Of a stretch of DNA of 64,000 nucleotides, positions 32,382 through 41,446 are shown piece after piece; the first letter of the stretch is position 1, and each line of letters opens with the position of its first letter. The stretch spans positions 1-64,000 of the forward strand of contig JBQMXM010000002.1 in the NCBI GenBank assembly GCA_052174015.1, read 5' to 3'. This DNA comes from JABCPO02 sp052174015 (lineage in GTDB: Bacteria; Bacillota; Clostridia; TANB77; CAG-508). Made by a program: the position numbers and the translations under genes. Below the pieces are notes generated by a model, which had not been told where the DNA came from, made no database searches, and saw only the letters and a list, made by a program, of their open reading frames with translations.

Positions 32382-34142
32382 CTATTCTGTTACATTAATC
32401 AATTCTTTAATAGAATCTAAAAAGTTATATATTGTATATACTTCTTTAAAATTAGCTATTAATATTGCGACTATAATTACTGTATATATTAATATATTTA
32501 ATATTTTTTCTACTTTATCTTTTTCTACTTTATTGTATATATTATTAATAACTATACTCAACTTATTAATAATTGTATCTATTCCTGCAACTAACAATAC
32601 TATTATTGCCCATGAGAAATATATATTAAATAATGGCGTTTCATCTGGACTCCATTTTAATAGTACAAATAATACATATGCAAAAATTAACCAGGCCATT
32701 GATATTTTATATATTAATTTTTTACTATTTGATACAAATCCAATTATTGAAAGTATTATAACTGAAATTGATAAAATACTTGATTTTTTACTTAAATTCT
32801 CCCAAAGATATTTATTTTCTATTGTTATATTAGCTTTAAATGGTGTTATACTACTATGAAACATATTATTTGTTGCATTAATTCTTTCTTCTGTAGAAAT
32901 TACTGCTGTAAATTGTTTTCTCATTTTAATAACATCTCTTTTTCCATTTATAAATACAGACATTCTTCCAAATATTATTAAAAACGCAACTAATACAACT
33001 AATACTTTTACACCTTTTATAATTAATTTTTTAATATCTTCTTTTAATGTTTCTTTATGTATATCTAAAACTTCTGCAATTGATATCACTGCCGTTGTAG
33101 GCATTACTAAAATTGATGATACTAAAGCTTTTATATTTTGTTTTTTAAAACATGTTAAAAATACATAATTAACTAATAAAAATGTTATTAATTGATATTT
33201 TTCAAAAAATAATGTATATGTTAATGTAGCAAATGATACCATATATAATATAAATACTTTACGATTTCCAGTTAATATTTTTAGTTTTAATGCTATTAAT
33301 ATTAATAATTGTGCATTAACTATTTGTAGTATTACAGCTTCTACATATCTAAATGTATCTTCTCCTAAATGTAAAATTGTAGAATTCAAAGTATCTAATA
33401 CTGTATTAACAATTGCCCATACAGGAAACACAAATATATTTAATATTGGATGTCTTACATCATAATAATGACTTTCACGAATTATATCTTTAAATATCCA
33501 TTTAGAATCTATTGAATATACACTATCATATGTATAATACCAACCTACAGATAATGAATATATTCCGATTATTAAAACTATACTTAATATTGTTGCAACT
33601 ATATATGCTCTTTTATCCCACACATCTAATTTATTAAGCATAAATTTAATATCATCTCTTATCCTATTTAATACATATACAAAAAGCATAATAATTATAA
33701 ATGATGATATTGCAAAAAATTTCAAATTAAATCTATTAAAAAATTGCTTTGATTGTAGTTTATTTACATATGTAGTGCTATGTTGAAACATATACATTTT
33801 TTTGATAACTATTATTGCAAATATCCCTATAATGATATTAAAAATTATAGCTATTTTAAAATCTTTAATATTAGACTTTAATAATTTTTCTCCATACATC
33901 ATAGTAATTACAAATGAAAATAAAAAAGTAGCTATTGTTCCTATCACTTTTTCTTTTCCGAATATATCTCCATTTATTAATTGAACAGAAAAAACTCCTG
34001 CAGATAAAGATAAAATAAGTATAATAATATTATATATTATTTTTTTACTTATTTTATTTTCATTAAATATTCTTAAATCAAATAAATCTTTAACAGAAGG
34101 TTTAATCTGAGTATTAATAACTTTGTTTATTATACTTAACAT
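32382..34142 (-). CDS. polytopic membrane protein, GT-C-like glycosyltransferase candidate
   Basis: Product of 586 residues with about 13 hydrophobic helices. A conserved-looking periplasmic loop between helices (VGWYYTYDSVYSIDSKW and then HYYDVRHPIL) contains acidic residues followed by a His-Pro, as in GT-C fold transferases that use polyprenyl-phosphate sugars. No soluble catalytic domain or other motif is recognised. Eight bases before the UbiA gene on the same strand, downstream of a TTGACA promoter. If the UbiA enzyme makes a polyprenyl-phosphoryl sugar, this is the obvious candidate to use it. Family membership is a guess. Confidence 0.55.
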   Translation of the reverse strand: MLSIINKVINTQIKPSVKDLFDLRIFNENKISKKIIYNIIILILSLSAGVFSVQLINGDIFGKEKVIGTIATFLFSFVITMMYGEKLLKSNIKDFKIAIIFNIIIGIFAIIVIKKMYMFQHSTTYVNKLQSKQFFNRFNLKFFAISSFIIIMLFVYVLNRIRDDIKFMLNKLDVWDKRAYIVATILSIVLIIGIYSLSVGWYYTYDSVYSIDSKWIFKDIIRESHYYDVRHPILNIFVFPVWAIVNTVLDTLNSTILHLGEDTFRYVEAVILQIVNAQLLILIALKLKILTGNRKVFILYMVSFATLTYTLFFEKYQLITFLLVNYVFLTCFKKQNIKALVSSILVMPTTAVISIAEVLDIHKETLKEDIKKLIIKGVKVLVVLVAFLIIFGRMSVFINGKRDVIKMRKQFTAVISTEERINATNNMFHSSITPFKANITIENKYLWENLSKKSSILSISVIILSIIGFVSNSKKLIYKISMAWLIFAYVLFVLLKWSPDETPLFNIYFSWAIIVLLVAGIDTIINKLSIVINNIYNKVEKDKVEKILNILIYTVIIVAILIANFKEVYTIYNFLDSIKELINVTE

Positions 34143-34171
34143 TATTACTCAACCCCTTATTTTACATTAAT

Positions 34172-34200
34172 ATAATATAATTTATACATACTTTTGTCAA
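34172..34200 (-). promoter_or_regulatory. sigma-A-type promoter for the GT-C, UbiA, HAD operon
   Basis: Minus strand TTGACA, 17-bp spacer, TATTAT, about 30 bases before the start codon of the 586-residue gene. The -35 is a perfect consensus match. Confidence 0.65.
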
Positions 34201-34246
34201 ATATCTAGAATATTATAACATATAACTATATTATCTACTTAATAAA

Positions 34247-34840
34247 TTATTTCTTTTCTTTAAGCTTATCTATAATCTTAAAATAACATTCTGCACAAAT
34301 TGCTTCATATTCTACCTTAGATGAATCATCTATTACTACTTGTTCTCCACTTAAACAAATCTTTCCATCTTGTTTACGAATATTTATTGTTGCTTTTTTA
34401 CCACATGAGCAAATATGTTTTAATTCCTCTATATCTTGTGCTACCATCATAAGTTTTGAACTTCCTGGAAAAGGATTTAAAAGAAAGTCGCTTTTTAAGC
34501 CATAACATATTACAGCTATATTATATTTAGTAGCTATCTCTAGTAATTGCATAACTTGCTCTTCTGTTAAAAATTGTGATTCATCTACTACAAGTGCATC
34601 TATTGTACTTTCTTTTAATTTTTCTTTAATATATTCTAATATATTCATTTCATTAGATATTAATACATCTACTTTTCTTGAAATTCCTAACCTACTTACA
34701 ATACTATCATTTCCTTTTGTATCAATTATAGGTTTACAAACTAAAACTTTCATATTTCTAATCTCATAATTATACACTACTTGTAATAAATGTGTTGTCT
34801 TACCACTGCCCATTACTCCATGTCTAAAATATAATTTCAT
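34247..34840 (-). CDS. tdk: thymidine kinase
   Basis: Type II thymidine kinase of 197 residues in pyrimidine salvage. Start at ATG 34840, supported by GGAGG five bases upstream. Visible: P-loop HGVMGSGKTTHLL, Walker B-type VVDESQFLTEEQV, the lasso-region YGLKSDFLLNPFPGS, and four structural-zinc cysteines in ICSCGKKA and CAECYFK. The longer frame from 34852 begins at TTG and overlaps the ribosome binding site. Its upstream neighbour is an RluA-type gene. Confidence 0.95.
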   Translation of the reverse strand: MKLYFRHGVMGSGKTTHLLQVVYNYEIRNMKVLVCKPIIDTKGNDSIVSRLGISRKVDVLISNEMNILEYIKEKLKESTIDALVVDESQFLTEEQVMQLLEIATKYNIAVICYGLKSDFLLNPFPGSSKLMMVAQDIEELKHICSCGKKATINIRKQDGKICLSGEQVVIDDSSKVEYEAICAECYFKIIDKLKEKK

Positions 34841-34872
34841 ATTTTCCTCCAATCTTATTATATATTATTATA

Positions 34873-35694
34873 TTATCTTATTATCTCATTATTAAAATTA
34901 AATTTATCTATAAATAATTTTAAACCTATTATCTTAGGTGATATATTAAATATTAACACTTCATCTTTAGTTGGATGTTTAAATTCTAAATAGTATGAAT
35001 AAAGTCCTAATTCTTTACTATTATATTTTTTATCATATTTACTATCATGTAATACTGGATATCCCCTATGTGAAAATTGCACTCTAATTTGATGATGTCT
35101 TCCAGTTATAAGTTCTACTTCTAAAAGTGTTAGATTTTTTTCATAATTATATTCTAATATCTTATATTTTAATTCAGCTATTTTAGATTTTTCTAAATCT
35201 TTTGTATTTTCATTTACTACATAACTTTTTTTAAGTTTACTATTTTTTATTAATCTATCTTTTAATATATTACTTGATATTTCATCATCATTTTTATTAT
35301 CATTTAGTTTAACTATATTTTTTACAATTACTAAATATTTTTTAATTATATTTCTTTTTTGAATTTCTTTACTTAACCTACTTGCCGCTTTACTAGTTTT
35401 TGCAAACACCATAATTCCTGTAGTTGGAACATCTAATCTATGTACAAGTCCTAAATATACATTTCCTTTTTTATCATACTTTTCTCGTATATATTCTTTT
35501 AATATTTCTATTAAACTTATTTCTGTATTTTCATCTTTTTGACTTGCAATTCCTGATGGTTTTATTACAACAATTATATGATTATCTTCATATAATACAT
35601 ATATATATGGTATATTTAATTCTAAATTTGATATATTAATATATTTAGACAAACTTATTTTAGAAACATATTCTCTGCATAATATATTTTGCAT
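34873..35694 (-). CDS. RluA family pseudouridine synthase
   Basis: Converts specific uridines in rRNA or tRNA to pseudouridine. Product of 273 residues from ATG 35694 (GGAGG six bases upstream). The catalytic block is YLGLVHRLDVPTTGIMVFAK, with the nucleophilic Asp in HRLD. Other RluA blocks are YEDNHIIVVIKPSG near the N-terminus and LITGRHHQIRVQFSHRGYPV near the C-terminus. No N-terminal S4 domain, so it belongs to the shorter RluA/RluC-type group; exact target unknown. Overlaps no neighbour and is 10 bases after the unknown 161-residue gene. Confidence 0.92.
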   Translation of the reverse strand: MQNILCREYVSKISLSKYINISNLELNIPYIYVLYEDNHIIVVIKPSGIASQKDENTEISLIEILKEYIREKYDKKGNVYLGLVHRLDVPTTGIMVFAKTSKAASRLSKEIQKRNIIKKYLVIVKNIVKLNDNKNDDEISSNILKDRLIKNSKLKKSYVVNENTKDLEKSKIAELKYKILEYNYEKNLTLLEVELITGRHHQIRVQFSHRGYPVLHDSKYDKKYNSKELGLYSYYLEFKHPTKDEVLIFNISPKIIGLKLFIDKFNFNNEIIR

Positions 35695-35704
35695 AACTTT
35701 CCTC

Positions 35705-36190
35705 CTAATAAATACCATATTTATCTTCTAATACATTAATATCTAGTTTTTTTAATATCTCTGTATTTTCTTTAATATATGAATCTATATCTTCTCTTTT
35801 TATTATAATTTTTTTATCATTTATTCCATATAGTTTTTCTTTTATTTTAATATTATCAACAACTTTTGATATAATTGTTTTTTCTTTTAATATTTCTTCT
35901 TCTGTTTTTTTACCTACTATACTACATGTACAATTAGGACTATTACAAGTACAAGTATCTGTTAAACCTTCTGTTTTAATTGTTTGTAATATATTTGTAT
36001 ATATTTTTTTAGTAAATGCTATACCTGCCATTGCTCCAATATATACATTATTAATATCTGTTTGTTTATCTATAATTATTTTTTCGTTTTCTAATATTTT
36101 TTCTAATATCTCTATTATATTTTCATTAACAGATTTTTCTTTGTTAATTTCTTTATTTTTTACTTGTAATATTTCATCCCAATTTTCCAT
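35705..36190 (-). CDS. hypothetical protein with a cysteine cluster
   Basis: Product of 161 residues, not recognised. It is charged and mostly helical, without membrane segment or signal peptide. The only strong feature is a four-cysteine cluster near residues 84-93, CTCNSPNCTC, which could bind a metal or an Fe-S centre but is compact and unlike standard zinc ribbons. A short hydrophobic patch (GAMAGIAFTKKIYT) lies before it. AAGGAG before ATG is strong. Between uvrC and an RluA-type gene in one operon, so a nucleic-acid role is a weak guess. Confidence 0.65.
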   Translation of the reverse strand: MENWDEILQVKNKEINKEKSVNENIIEILEKILENEKIIIDKQTDINNVYIGAMAGIAFTKKIYTNILQTIKTEGLTDTCTCNSPNCTCSIVGKKTEEEILKEKTIISKVVDNIKIKEKLYGINDKKIIIKREDIDSYIKENTEILKKLDINVLEDKYGIY

Positions 36191-36199
36191 ATCTTCTCC

Positions 36200-38068
36200 T
36201 TAATTTAATTTTTTTAATATTTCTATAGCTATTCCTTCTGTTATTCCTGGAACTTCTATTAATTCTTCTATACTTGCATTTCGTATATTTTCTATTGTCT
36301 TAAATTTTAAATATAGTCTTTTAGTTTTTTCTTTTCCAATATTTGGTATTTCTTCTAATATTGATTTTGTTAATTTTTGATCTCTAATTTTCCTATGATA
36401 ATTAATTGCATAATTATGTGCCTCTATTTGTATATTTGATAATAATTGTTTTAATTCTCTAGAAACTTCTACTCTATCATAATATATATTATTTGATTCA
36501 TCTCTTTTACATACAACTAATGATTCTGTTTGATGTTTGTCATTTTTTACTACTCCTGCAATAGTTATCATATCCTGTAATTTTAATTCTTTCATTACTT
36601 CAAGTGCTGTACTCATTTGTCCTTTACCACCATCAACCAATATTACTTGTGGTAATTCTCCAAGACCTGTCTTACCTTCTAATGTATGTTTTAATCTTTT
36701 AATTAATGCTTCTTTCATATTTAAATAATCATCATTTGTATCTATCATTTTAAATTTTCTAAATAGTCTTTTGTCTATCTTCCCGTCTTTTAATACTGCC
36801 ATTCCAGCTACTGTATTTTCTCCACTAATATGTGATATATCATACATTTCTATTCTATGTGGTAATTCTAATATATTTAATATATCTTTTAATTCTTTTA
36901 AAACATCTAATTCTTTAGTTGCATTTTTTAATGTTTCTTTAGAATTAAGACTTATCATTTCTAATAATCTTAATTTTAATCCTTTTTGTGGTATCATAAT
37001 TTTTGTCTTAACATTATTTTTTTCATATATTAATTTTTCAAGTAATGACACATTTTTAAGTGGTTTAGCTATTAATATGATTTTTGGTATATCATCTAAA
37101 TCTGTTACATTATCTATATATTTTTGATATATATATGTTTCAATCATTTCTTCTTCTGTATACATACCTAAATTATCTAATAATATATTTTCTCTTTCTT
37201 GTATATCCTTACTACGTATTTTAAAAACATCTACAGATATTTTTAATTCATTAATATTTATTGAAATTGCATCTATTGTTTCATCCGAGTAATTTGATAT
37301 TTTCTGTTTTTGTTGTATTTTTTGTATATTAAATATCTCATCTCGTATTTTAGCTGCAACTGTGAAATTCATATTTTTACTTTCAATTTTCATACTATTT
37401 TGTAATTCTTCTATAATTTCTTTAAAGTCACCTTTTAATATTCTTAAAACTTCAGATATATTTTGCATATATTCTTCTACATATTTCTCATCATTATATT
37501 TTACACATGGAGCAGAACATTTTCCTATTTCATAATACATACATGGTTTATCTAATATTTTAAAATTATTACATCTTCTTAATTTAAATTTATCTTCTAA
37601 ATATTTAATAACTGCTTTTGCTCCTAATACATTTGGATATGGACCAAAATATTTAATATTACCTGTTTTTTTTCTTCTAGTTAATTGTATTTTAGGAAAC
37701 TTATCTTCTAAATTTATTGCAATATATGGATAAGTTTTATCATCTTTTAACAACACATTAAATTTAGGCATATATTTTTTAATTAAATTACATTCTAAAA
37801 TTAATGCTTCTTGTTCTGTATCTGTAATAATATATTCAAAATCGTATATATGTTTAACCATATATTCTATTCTACTGCTTTTAGTATTCTTTCTAAAATA
37901 CTGTCTAACCCTATTTTTCAATACTACTGCTTTACCTACATATATTATTTTTGAATCTTTATCCTTCATTAAGTATACTCCACTACTATTAGGTAGTGTT
38001 TTTAGTTTTGATTCAATCCTATTTATTCTTTCTATCTCTTCTTGATTATTTAAACTTTCCATAAGCAT
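36200..38068 (-). CDS. uvrC: excinuclease ABC subunit C
   Basis: Makes both incisions in nucleotide-excision repair after UvrAB find the lesion. Product of 622 residues. The GIY-YIG nuclease domain is at the N-terminus (SSGVYLMKDKDSKIIYVGKA), followed by the cysteine-rich segment CNNFKILDKPCMYYEIGKCS, a UvrB-binding UVR domain, the RNase H-like C-terminal nuclease (EMYDISHISGENTVAGMAVL, ILVDGGKGQM) and helix-hairpin-helix repeats (LEEIPNIGKEK, ELIEVPGITEG). Start: ATG at 38068 or 38062; TATAAT lies directly before the first, so the 38062 start could be near-leaderless. Confidence 0.95.
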   Translation of the reverse strand: MLMESLNNQEEIERINRIESKLKTLPNSSGVYLMKDKDSKIIYVGKAVVLKNRVRQYFRKNTKSSRIEYMVKHIYDFEYIITDTEQEALILECNLIKKYMPKFNVLLKDDKTYPYIAINLEDKFPKIQLTRRKKTGNIKYFGPYPNVLGAKAVIKYLEDKFKLRRCNNFKILDKPCMYYEIGKCSAPCVKYNDEKYVEEYMQNISEVLRILKGDFKEIIEELQNSMKIESKNMNFTVAAKIRDEIFNIQKIQQKQKISNYSDETIDAISININELKISVDVFKIRSKDIQERENILLDNLGMYTEEEMIETYIYQKYIDNVTDLDDIPKIILIAKPLKNVSLLEKLIYEKNNVKTKIMIPQKGLKLRLLEMISLNSKETLKNATKELDVLKELKDILNILELPHRIEMYDISHISGENTVAGMAVLKDGKIDKRLFRKFKMIDTNDDYLNMKEALIKRLKHTLEGKTGLGELPQVILVDGGKGQMSTALEVMKELKLQDMITIAGVVKNDKHQTESLVVCKRDESNNIYYDRVEVSRELKQLLSNIQIEAHNYAINYHRKIRDQKLTKSILEEIPNIGKEKTKRLYLKFKTIENIRNASIEELIEVPGITEGIAIEILKKLN

Positions 38069-38078
38069 ATTATATCAT

Positions 38079-38120
38079 AAAAAAATAAGCATTGATATAT
38101 TTTATCATTGCTTATTCTTT
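38079..38120 (-). terminator. terminator of the ribosomal superoperon
   Basis: AATAAGCAATGAT pairs with ATCAATGCTTATT on the minus strand with one mismatch, followed by seven U. It lies 16 bases after the rplQ stop and so ends the S10-spc-alpha transcript; the uvrC -10 element follows immediately. Confidence 0.8.
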
Positions 38121-38135
38121 TTTGTATTAATATTA

Positions 38136-38636
38136 TTATAATACTTCTAAAATAGCCATTTTAGCATTATCTCCTCTTCTAGGATTTAATTTAACTATTC
38201 TAGTATGTCCTCCAACTCTATTTTCTTGAGCTGGTGCTATTTCATCAAATATCTTATTAATTAAGTCTACATTTTTAACTTTATTAACTTTTTTCATCAT
38301 TTGTCTTCTAGCATGTAATCTTGATGGTAAATCTTTTTTTCTTTTTTCCATTGTTTCTTCTTTTACTACTTTGTTATATTCTTTACCATTTTTACTTGTA
38401 ACTTTTTCAGTTACTTTATGACCTTTTTCATCTAATTTTGCTTTGATTACTTTTTGGTCTACAATTTCAAAATTATCTTTTTCTTTAACTGCTAAAGAAA
38501 TTATACTATCAGCTATTTTTTTAACTTCTTTTGCTCTATCTTCAGTAGTAGTAATTCTACCATGTAAGAATAAGTCTGTAGTTAAAGTTCTTAACATAGC
38601 CATTCTTTGATCTGTAGGTCTTCCTAATTTTCTCAT
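38136..38636 (-). CDS. rplQ: 50S ribosomal protein L17, with an internal insertion
   Basis: Large-subunit protein near the peptide exit tunnel. The ends are canonical: RKLGRPTDQRMAMLRTLTTD at the start and RVGGHTRIVKLNPRRGDNAK near the end. The product has 166 residues against about 112-130 in most bacteria. The excess is a lysine-rich stretch at about residues 51-103, ending before the conserved RLHARRQ, and not seen in the model-organism versions I know. Last gene of the alpha operon. Confidence 0.95.
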   Translation of the reverse strand: MRKLGRPTDQRMAMLRTLTTDLFLHGRITTTEDRAKEVKKIADSIISLAVKEKDNFEIVDQKVIKAKLDEKGHKVTEKVTSKNGKEYNKVVKEETMEKRKKDLPSRLHARRQMMKKVNKVKNVDLINKIFDEIAPAQENRVGGHTRIVKLNPRRGDNAKMAILEVL

Positions 38637-38664
38637 TACATTTCCTTTCTTTAAATATTATTTA

Positions 38665-39609
38665 TTATTCTTCTTCTTTTTTAAATTCTAATCCTAATTC
38701 TGCTACTTTATCTACTATTTCTTGTAGAGATTTAGAACCTAAATTCTTAAACTTACTCACCTCATCACGTGTATATGATAATAGGTCTCCAAGTGTAATT
38801 ATCTCTTTAATTTTTAAACAATTTAATGGTCTCTTACTTAATCCTAATTCTTCTACTTTAGTGTTATACATTTTAGTTTCTAATTCTTCTTTAGGTTCTA
38901 CCATTACTTGCATACCTTTTGCCACATCAGTAAGTCCTATAAATAATTCTAAATGTGAATTCATTACTTTTGCTGCTAAACTTAAAGCTTCTTCTGGATT
39001 TAAACTTCCATCTGTCCATATTTCTAATACTAATTTATCATAATCTACTCTATCACCAACTCTAGTATTTTCAATACTATAGTTTACTTTTTTAACTGGT
39101 GTAAAAATTGAGTCTATTGGTAAATAATTTATTTCTTTACCTTCTTTAGTATTTTGTTCTGCAGACTTATATCCTCTACCTTTTTCTATTGTTAATTCCA
39201 TATTGAAATTTGCTCCTTTTGAAGCTGTAGCAATATGTAATTCTGGATTTAGTACTTCTACTTCTGCATCTGCTTTTATACTAGCTCCTGTAATTTCTCC
39301 TGCATCTTTATGTTTTAAAACTAAAACTTTTTTATCTACTGAAGATTTAAATCTTAAAGATTTTAAATTTAAAATTATTTCCATAAAATCTTCTACAATA
39401 TTTGGTATACTTGTAAATTCATGTTGAATTCCTTCTAATTTAACACCTGTTATTGCAACACCTGGTAATGATGATAATAATACTCTTCTTAAAGCGTTTC
39501 CAAGAGTAATACCATATCCTCTTTCTAATGGTTCACATACAAATTTGGCATATCTATTATTTATGTCATATTCAACACATTCTATATTTGGTTTTTCAAA
39601 TTCTATCAT
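38665..39609 (-). CDS. rpoA: RNA polymerase alpha subunit
   Basis: Scaffold for polymerase assembly. Product of 314 residues. N-terminal domain contains FVCEPLERGYGITLGNALRR and LLSSLPGVAITG. The C-terminal domain (VEELGLSKRPLNCLKIKEI, LGSKSLQEIVDKV) binds promoter UP elements and activators, and is intact. Located between rpsD and rplQ, the usual alpha-operon order. Confidence 0.98.
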   Translation of the reverse strand: MIEFEKPNIECVEYDINNRYAKFVCEPLERGYGITLGNALRRVLLSSLPGVAITGVKLEGIQHEFTSIPNIVEDFMEIILNLKSLRFKSSVDKKVLVLKHKDAGEITGASIKADAEVEVLNPELHIATASKGANFNMELTIEKGRGYKSAEQNTKEGKEINYLPIDSIFTPVKKVNYSIENTRVGDRVDYDKLVLEIWTDGSLNPEEALSLAAKVMNSHLELFIGLTDVAKGMQVMVEPKEELETKMYNTKVEELGLSKRPLNCLKIKEIITLGDLLSYTRDEVSKFKNLGSKSLQEIVDKVAELGLEFKKEEE

Positions 39610-39651
39610 TTAGTCCCCCTGTAGGTTATTAAAAACCTAAAAATTATATTA

Positions 39652-40245
39652 TTATTTAGAATAAAGCTCAACTATTAAGTGTTCTTCTATTGGAAGATCT
39701 ATTTCTTCTCTTTCTGGTGTTCTTAATACTTTTATGCTTAATTCTTCTTTAGTAACTTCTAACCATTCTACTACTCTTGCAATTGTTCCATCAGCTATAT
39801 TTCCTAATATTACTGGATGTTCTTTTTTGTTTTCTCTAACTTTAATTATATCTCCTTGTTTTACTAAGTATGAAGCTATATCTGTTTTTACTCCATTTAC
39901 TTCAATTGAACCATGAGATATTAATTGTCTAGCTTGTGGTCTTGTTTTTGCAAATCCTGCTCTAAATAATACATTATCTAGTCTTGTTTCAAGAATTTGT
40001 AATAAAATTTCACCTGTTTTTCCTTTTTTTCTTGAAGCTTTTTCAAAATAATTTTTAAATTGTTTTTCACTAACATCATAAATGAATTTAGCTTTTTGTT
40101 TTTCTTTTAATTGAATTGCATAGTCTGTTGCTTTTTTTACTGTTCTTTTTGGTTTCCTTTCAGATGTCTTATTAATCCCAATATATGCTGGACTAATTCC
40201 TAAAGCTCTACATCTTTTTAAAACTGGAACATTAAATCTTGCCAT
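39652..40245 (-). CDS. rpsD: 30S ribosomal protein S4
   Basis: 16S rRNA-binding assembly initiator. Product of 197 residues with the S4 domain RLDNVLFRAGFAKTRPQARQ and GSIEVNGVKTD. The N-terminus (MARFNVPVLKRCRALGIS) lacks the four-cysteine zinc motif, so this is the zinc-free (C-minus) form. In many Firmicutes S4 is elsewhere in the genome; here it sits in the alpha operon between rpsK and rpoA. Confidence 0.97.
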   Translation of the reverse strand: MARFNVPVLKRCRALGISPAYIGINKTSERKPKRTVKKATDYAIQLKEKQKAKFIYDVSEKQFKNYFEKASRKKGKTGEILLQILETRLDNVLFRAGFAKTRPQARQLISHGSIEVNGVKTDIASYLVKQGDIIKVRENKKEHPVILGNIADGTIARVVEWLEVTKEELSIKVLRTPEREEIDLPIEEHLIVELYSK

Positions 40246-40271
40246 ATCTTTCTCCTTTATATATTTTTTTA

Positions 40272-40664
40272 TTATACTCTTCTTCTTTTTGGTGGTCTAC
40301 ATCCATTATGTGGAATTGGAGTTACATCTTTTATACTAGTTATTTCTAATCCTGCTGTTGCAAGTGATCTAATAGCTGTTTCTCTTCCTGAACCTGGTCC
40401 TTTAATATAAACTGCTACTGATTTTAATCCCATATCTACTGCTTTTTTAGCTGCTGATTCTGCTACTTCTCCTGCAGCAAATGGTGTGCTTTTTCTTGAA
40501 CCTTTGAATCCTAAGTCTCCTGCACTTGCCCATGCTATTGCATTTCCTTGTTTATCTGTAATTGTTACAATAGTATTATTAAAGCTTGCATGAATGTGAG
40601 CTGCTCCTGCATCAAAAGTTATCTTTTTCTTTCTAGTTACTTTCTTCTTTCCAGCCTTAGCCAT
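40272..40664 (-). CDS. rpsK: 30S ribosomal protein S11
   Basis: Platform protein of the small subunit, 130 residues. Conserved blocks: GAAHIHASFNNTIVTITD, GFKGSRKSTPFAA, GPGSGRETAIRSL and the C-terminal HNGCRPPKRRRV. Normal length and position in the alpha operon. Confidence 0.98.
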   Translation of the reverse strand: MAKAGKKKVTRKKKITFDAGAAHIHASFNNTIVTITDKQGNAIAWASAGDLGFKGSRKSTPFAAGEVAESAAKKAVDMGLKSVAVYIKGPGSGRETAIRSLATAGLEITSIKDVTPIPHNGCRPPKRRRV

Positions 40665-40692
40665 TTTTTCCTCCTCTGCTAATTTCTAATGC

Positions 40693-41055
40693 TTATTTTT
40701 TTCTACTTACTACCTTTTTTGGTCCTTTTCTTGTACGTGCATTATTTTTTGTATTTTGTCCTCTAACAGGTAGATTTTTTCTGTGTCTTAATCCTCTGTA
40801 ACATCCGATTTCTCTTAATCTTTTAATATCTAATGCTACTTCTCTTCTTAAATCTCCCTCTACTGTATAGTTAGCTATTTCTTTTCTTATTTCGTTAACT
40901 TGGTCATCTGTTAAATCTTTTACTCTAGTATCTGGGTTTATTTTTACTTTTTTTAATATTTCGTTTGATAATTTTCTACCAATCCCATAAATATATGTAA
41001 GTGATATTTCAACCCTTTTATCTCTAGGTATATCAACTCCTGCTATACGAGCCAT
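40693..41055 (-). CDS. rpsM: 30S ribosomal protein S13
   Basis: Head protein that contacts L5 and P-site tRNA, 120 residues. Conserved blocks: GVDIPRDKRVEISLTYIYG and RGLRHRKNLPVRGQ, and a basic C-terminal tail ending KKVVSRKK. A 262-base gap separates it from rpmJ upstream. Confidence 0.98.
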   Translation of the reverse strand: MARIAGVDIPRDKRVEISLTYIYGIGRKLSNEILKKVKINPDTRVKDLTDDQVNEIRKEIANYTVEGDLRREVALDIKRLREIGCYRGLRHRKNLPVRGQNTKNNARTRKGPKKVVSRKK

Positions 41056-41317
41056 ATTTTATTCCTCCAAATTTTATATTTTATATATTTATTATTTATA
41101 TTCTTATATTCTATATTTCTAATTTTATTTTATTTAAACTTTATTTATTTTACTTTTATTTTATACTTTACTTAATTATTTTTTTGATTATATTTTAATT
41201 ATTTAAATTAATATAAGTTGAAATGTAATTTAAATGTGTTCATATAACAAAGGATGAGGTTGCTTTCTTATTTAAACATCTTTAAATTAGCCCTATATTA
41301 ATTATTATTTACTAAGA
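41056..41317. other. A+T-rich gap between rpsM and rpmJ
   Basis: 262 bases with no open frame that has a ribosome binding site. On the minus strand a short TTTAAA-GATG-TTTAAA inverted repeat is present near 41270-41285, and CAACCTCATCC follows. No clear promoter or terminator. It interrupts an otherwise tight ribosomal gene series and may hold an internal promoter or processing site. Confidence 0.4.
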
Positions 41318-41431
41318 CTACCCTTGTCTTTGCTTATGTTTAGGGTTTTCGCAAATTACCATTACTTTTCCTTTTCTTTTGATAACTTTGCATTTTTCAC
41401 ACATTGGTTTTACTGATGGTCTTACTTTCAT
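41318..41431 (-). CDS. rpmJ: 50S ribosomal protein L36
   Basis: Small zinc-binding large-subunit protein, 37 residues: MKVRPSVKPMCEKCKVIKRK at the start and CENPKHKQRQG at the end. The cysteines C11, C14 and C27 and the histidine form the zinc site, so this is the zinc-containing form. GGAGGG lies four bases before ATG. Standard position between infA and rpsM. Confidence 0.97.
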   Translation of the reverse strand: MKVRPSVKPMCEKCKVIKRKGKVMVICENPKHKQRQG

Positions 41432-41446
41432 CTTACCCTCCTGTTT

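Noticed and set aside
32308..32859. Plus-strand 183-codon frame opposite the polytopic protein
   Set aside because: Antisense to a clearly hydrophobic minus-strand gene with proper start signals; no ribosome binding site and low-complexity product. Many similar antisense frames occur because the DNA is A+T-rich.
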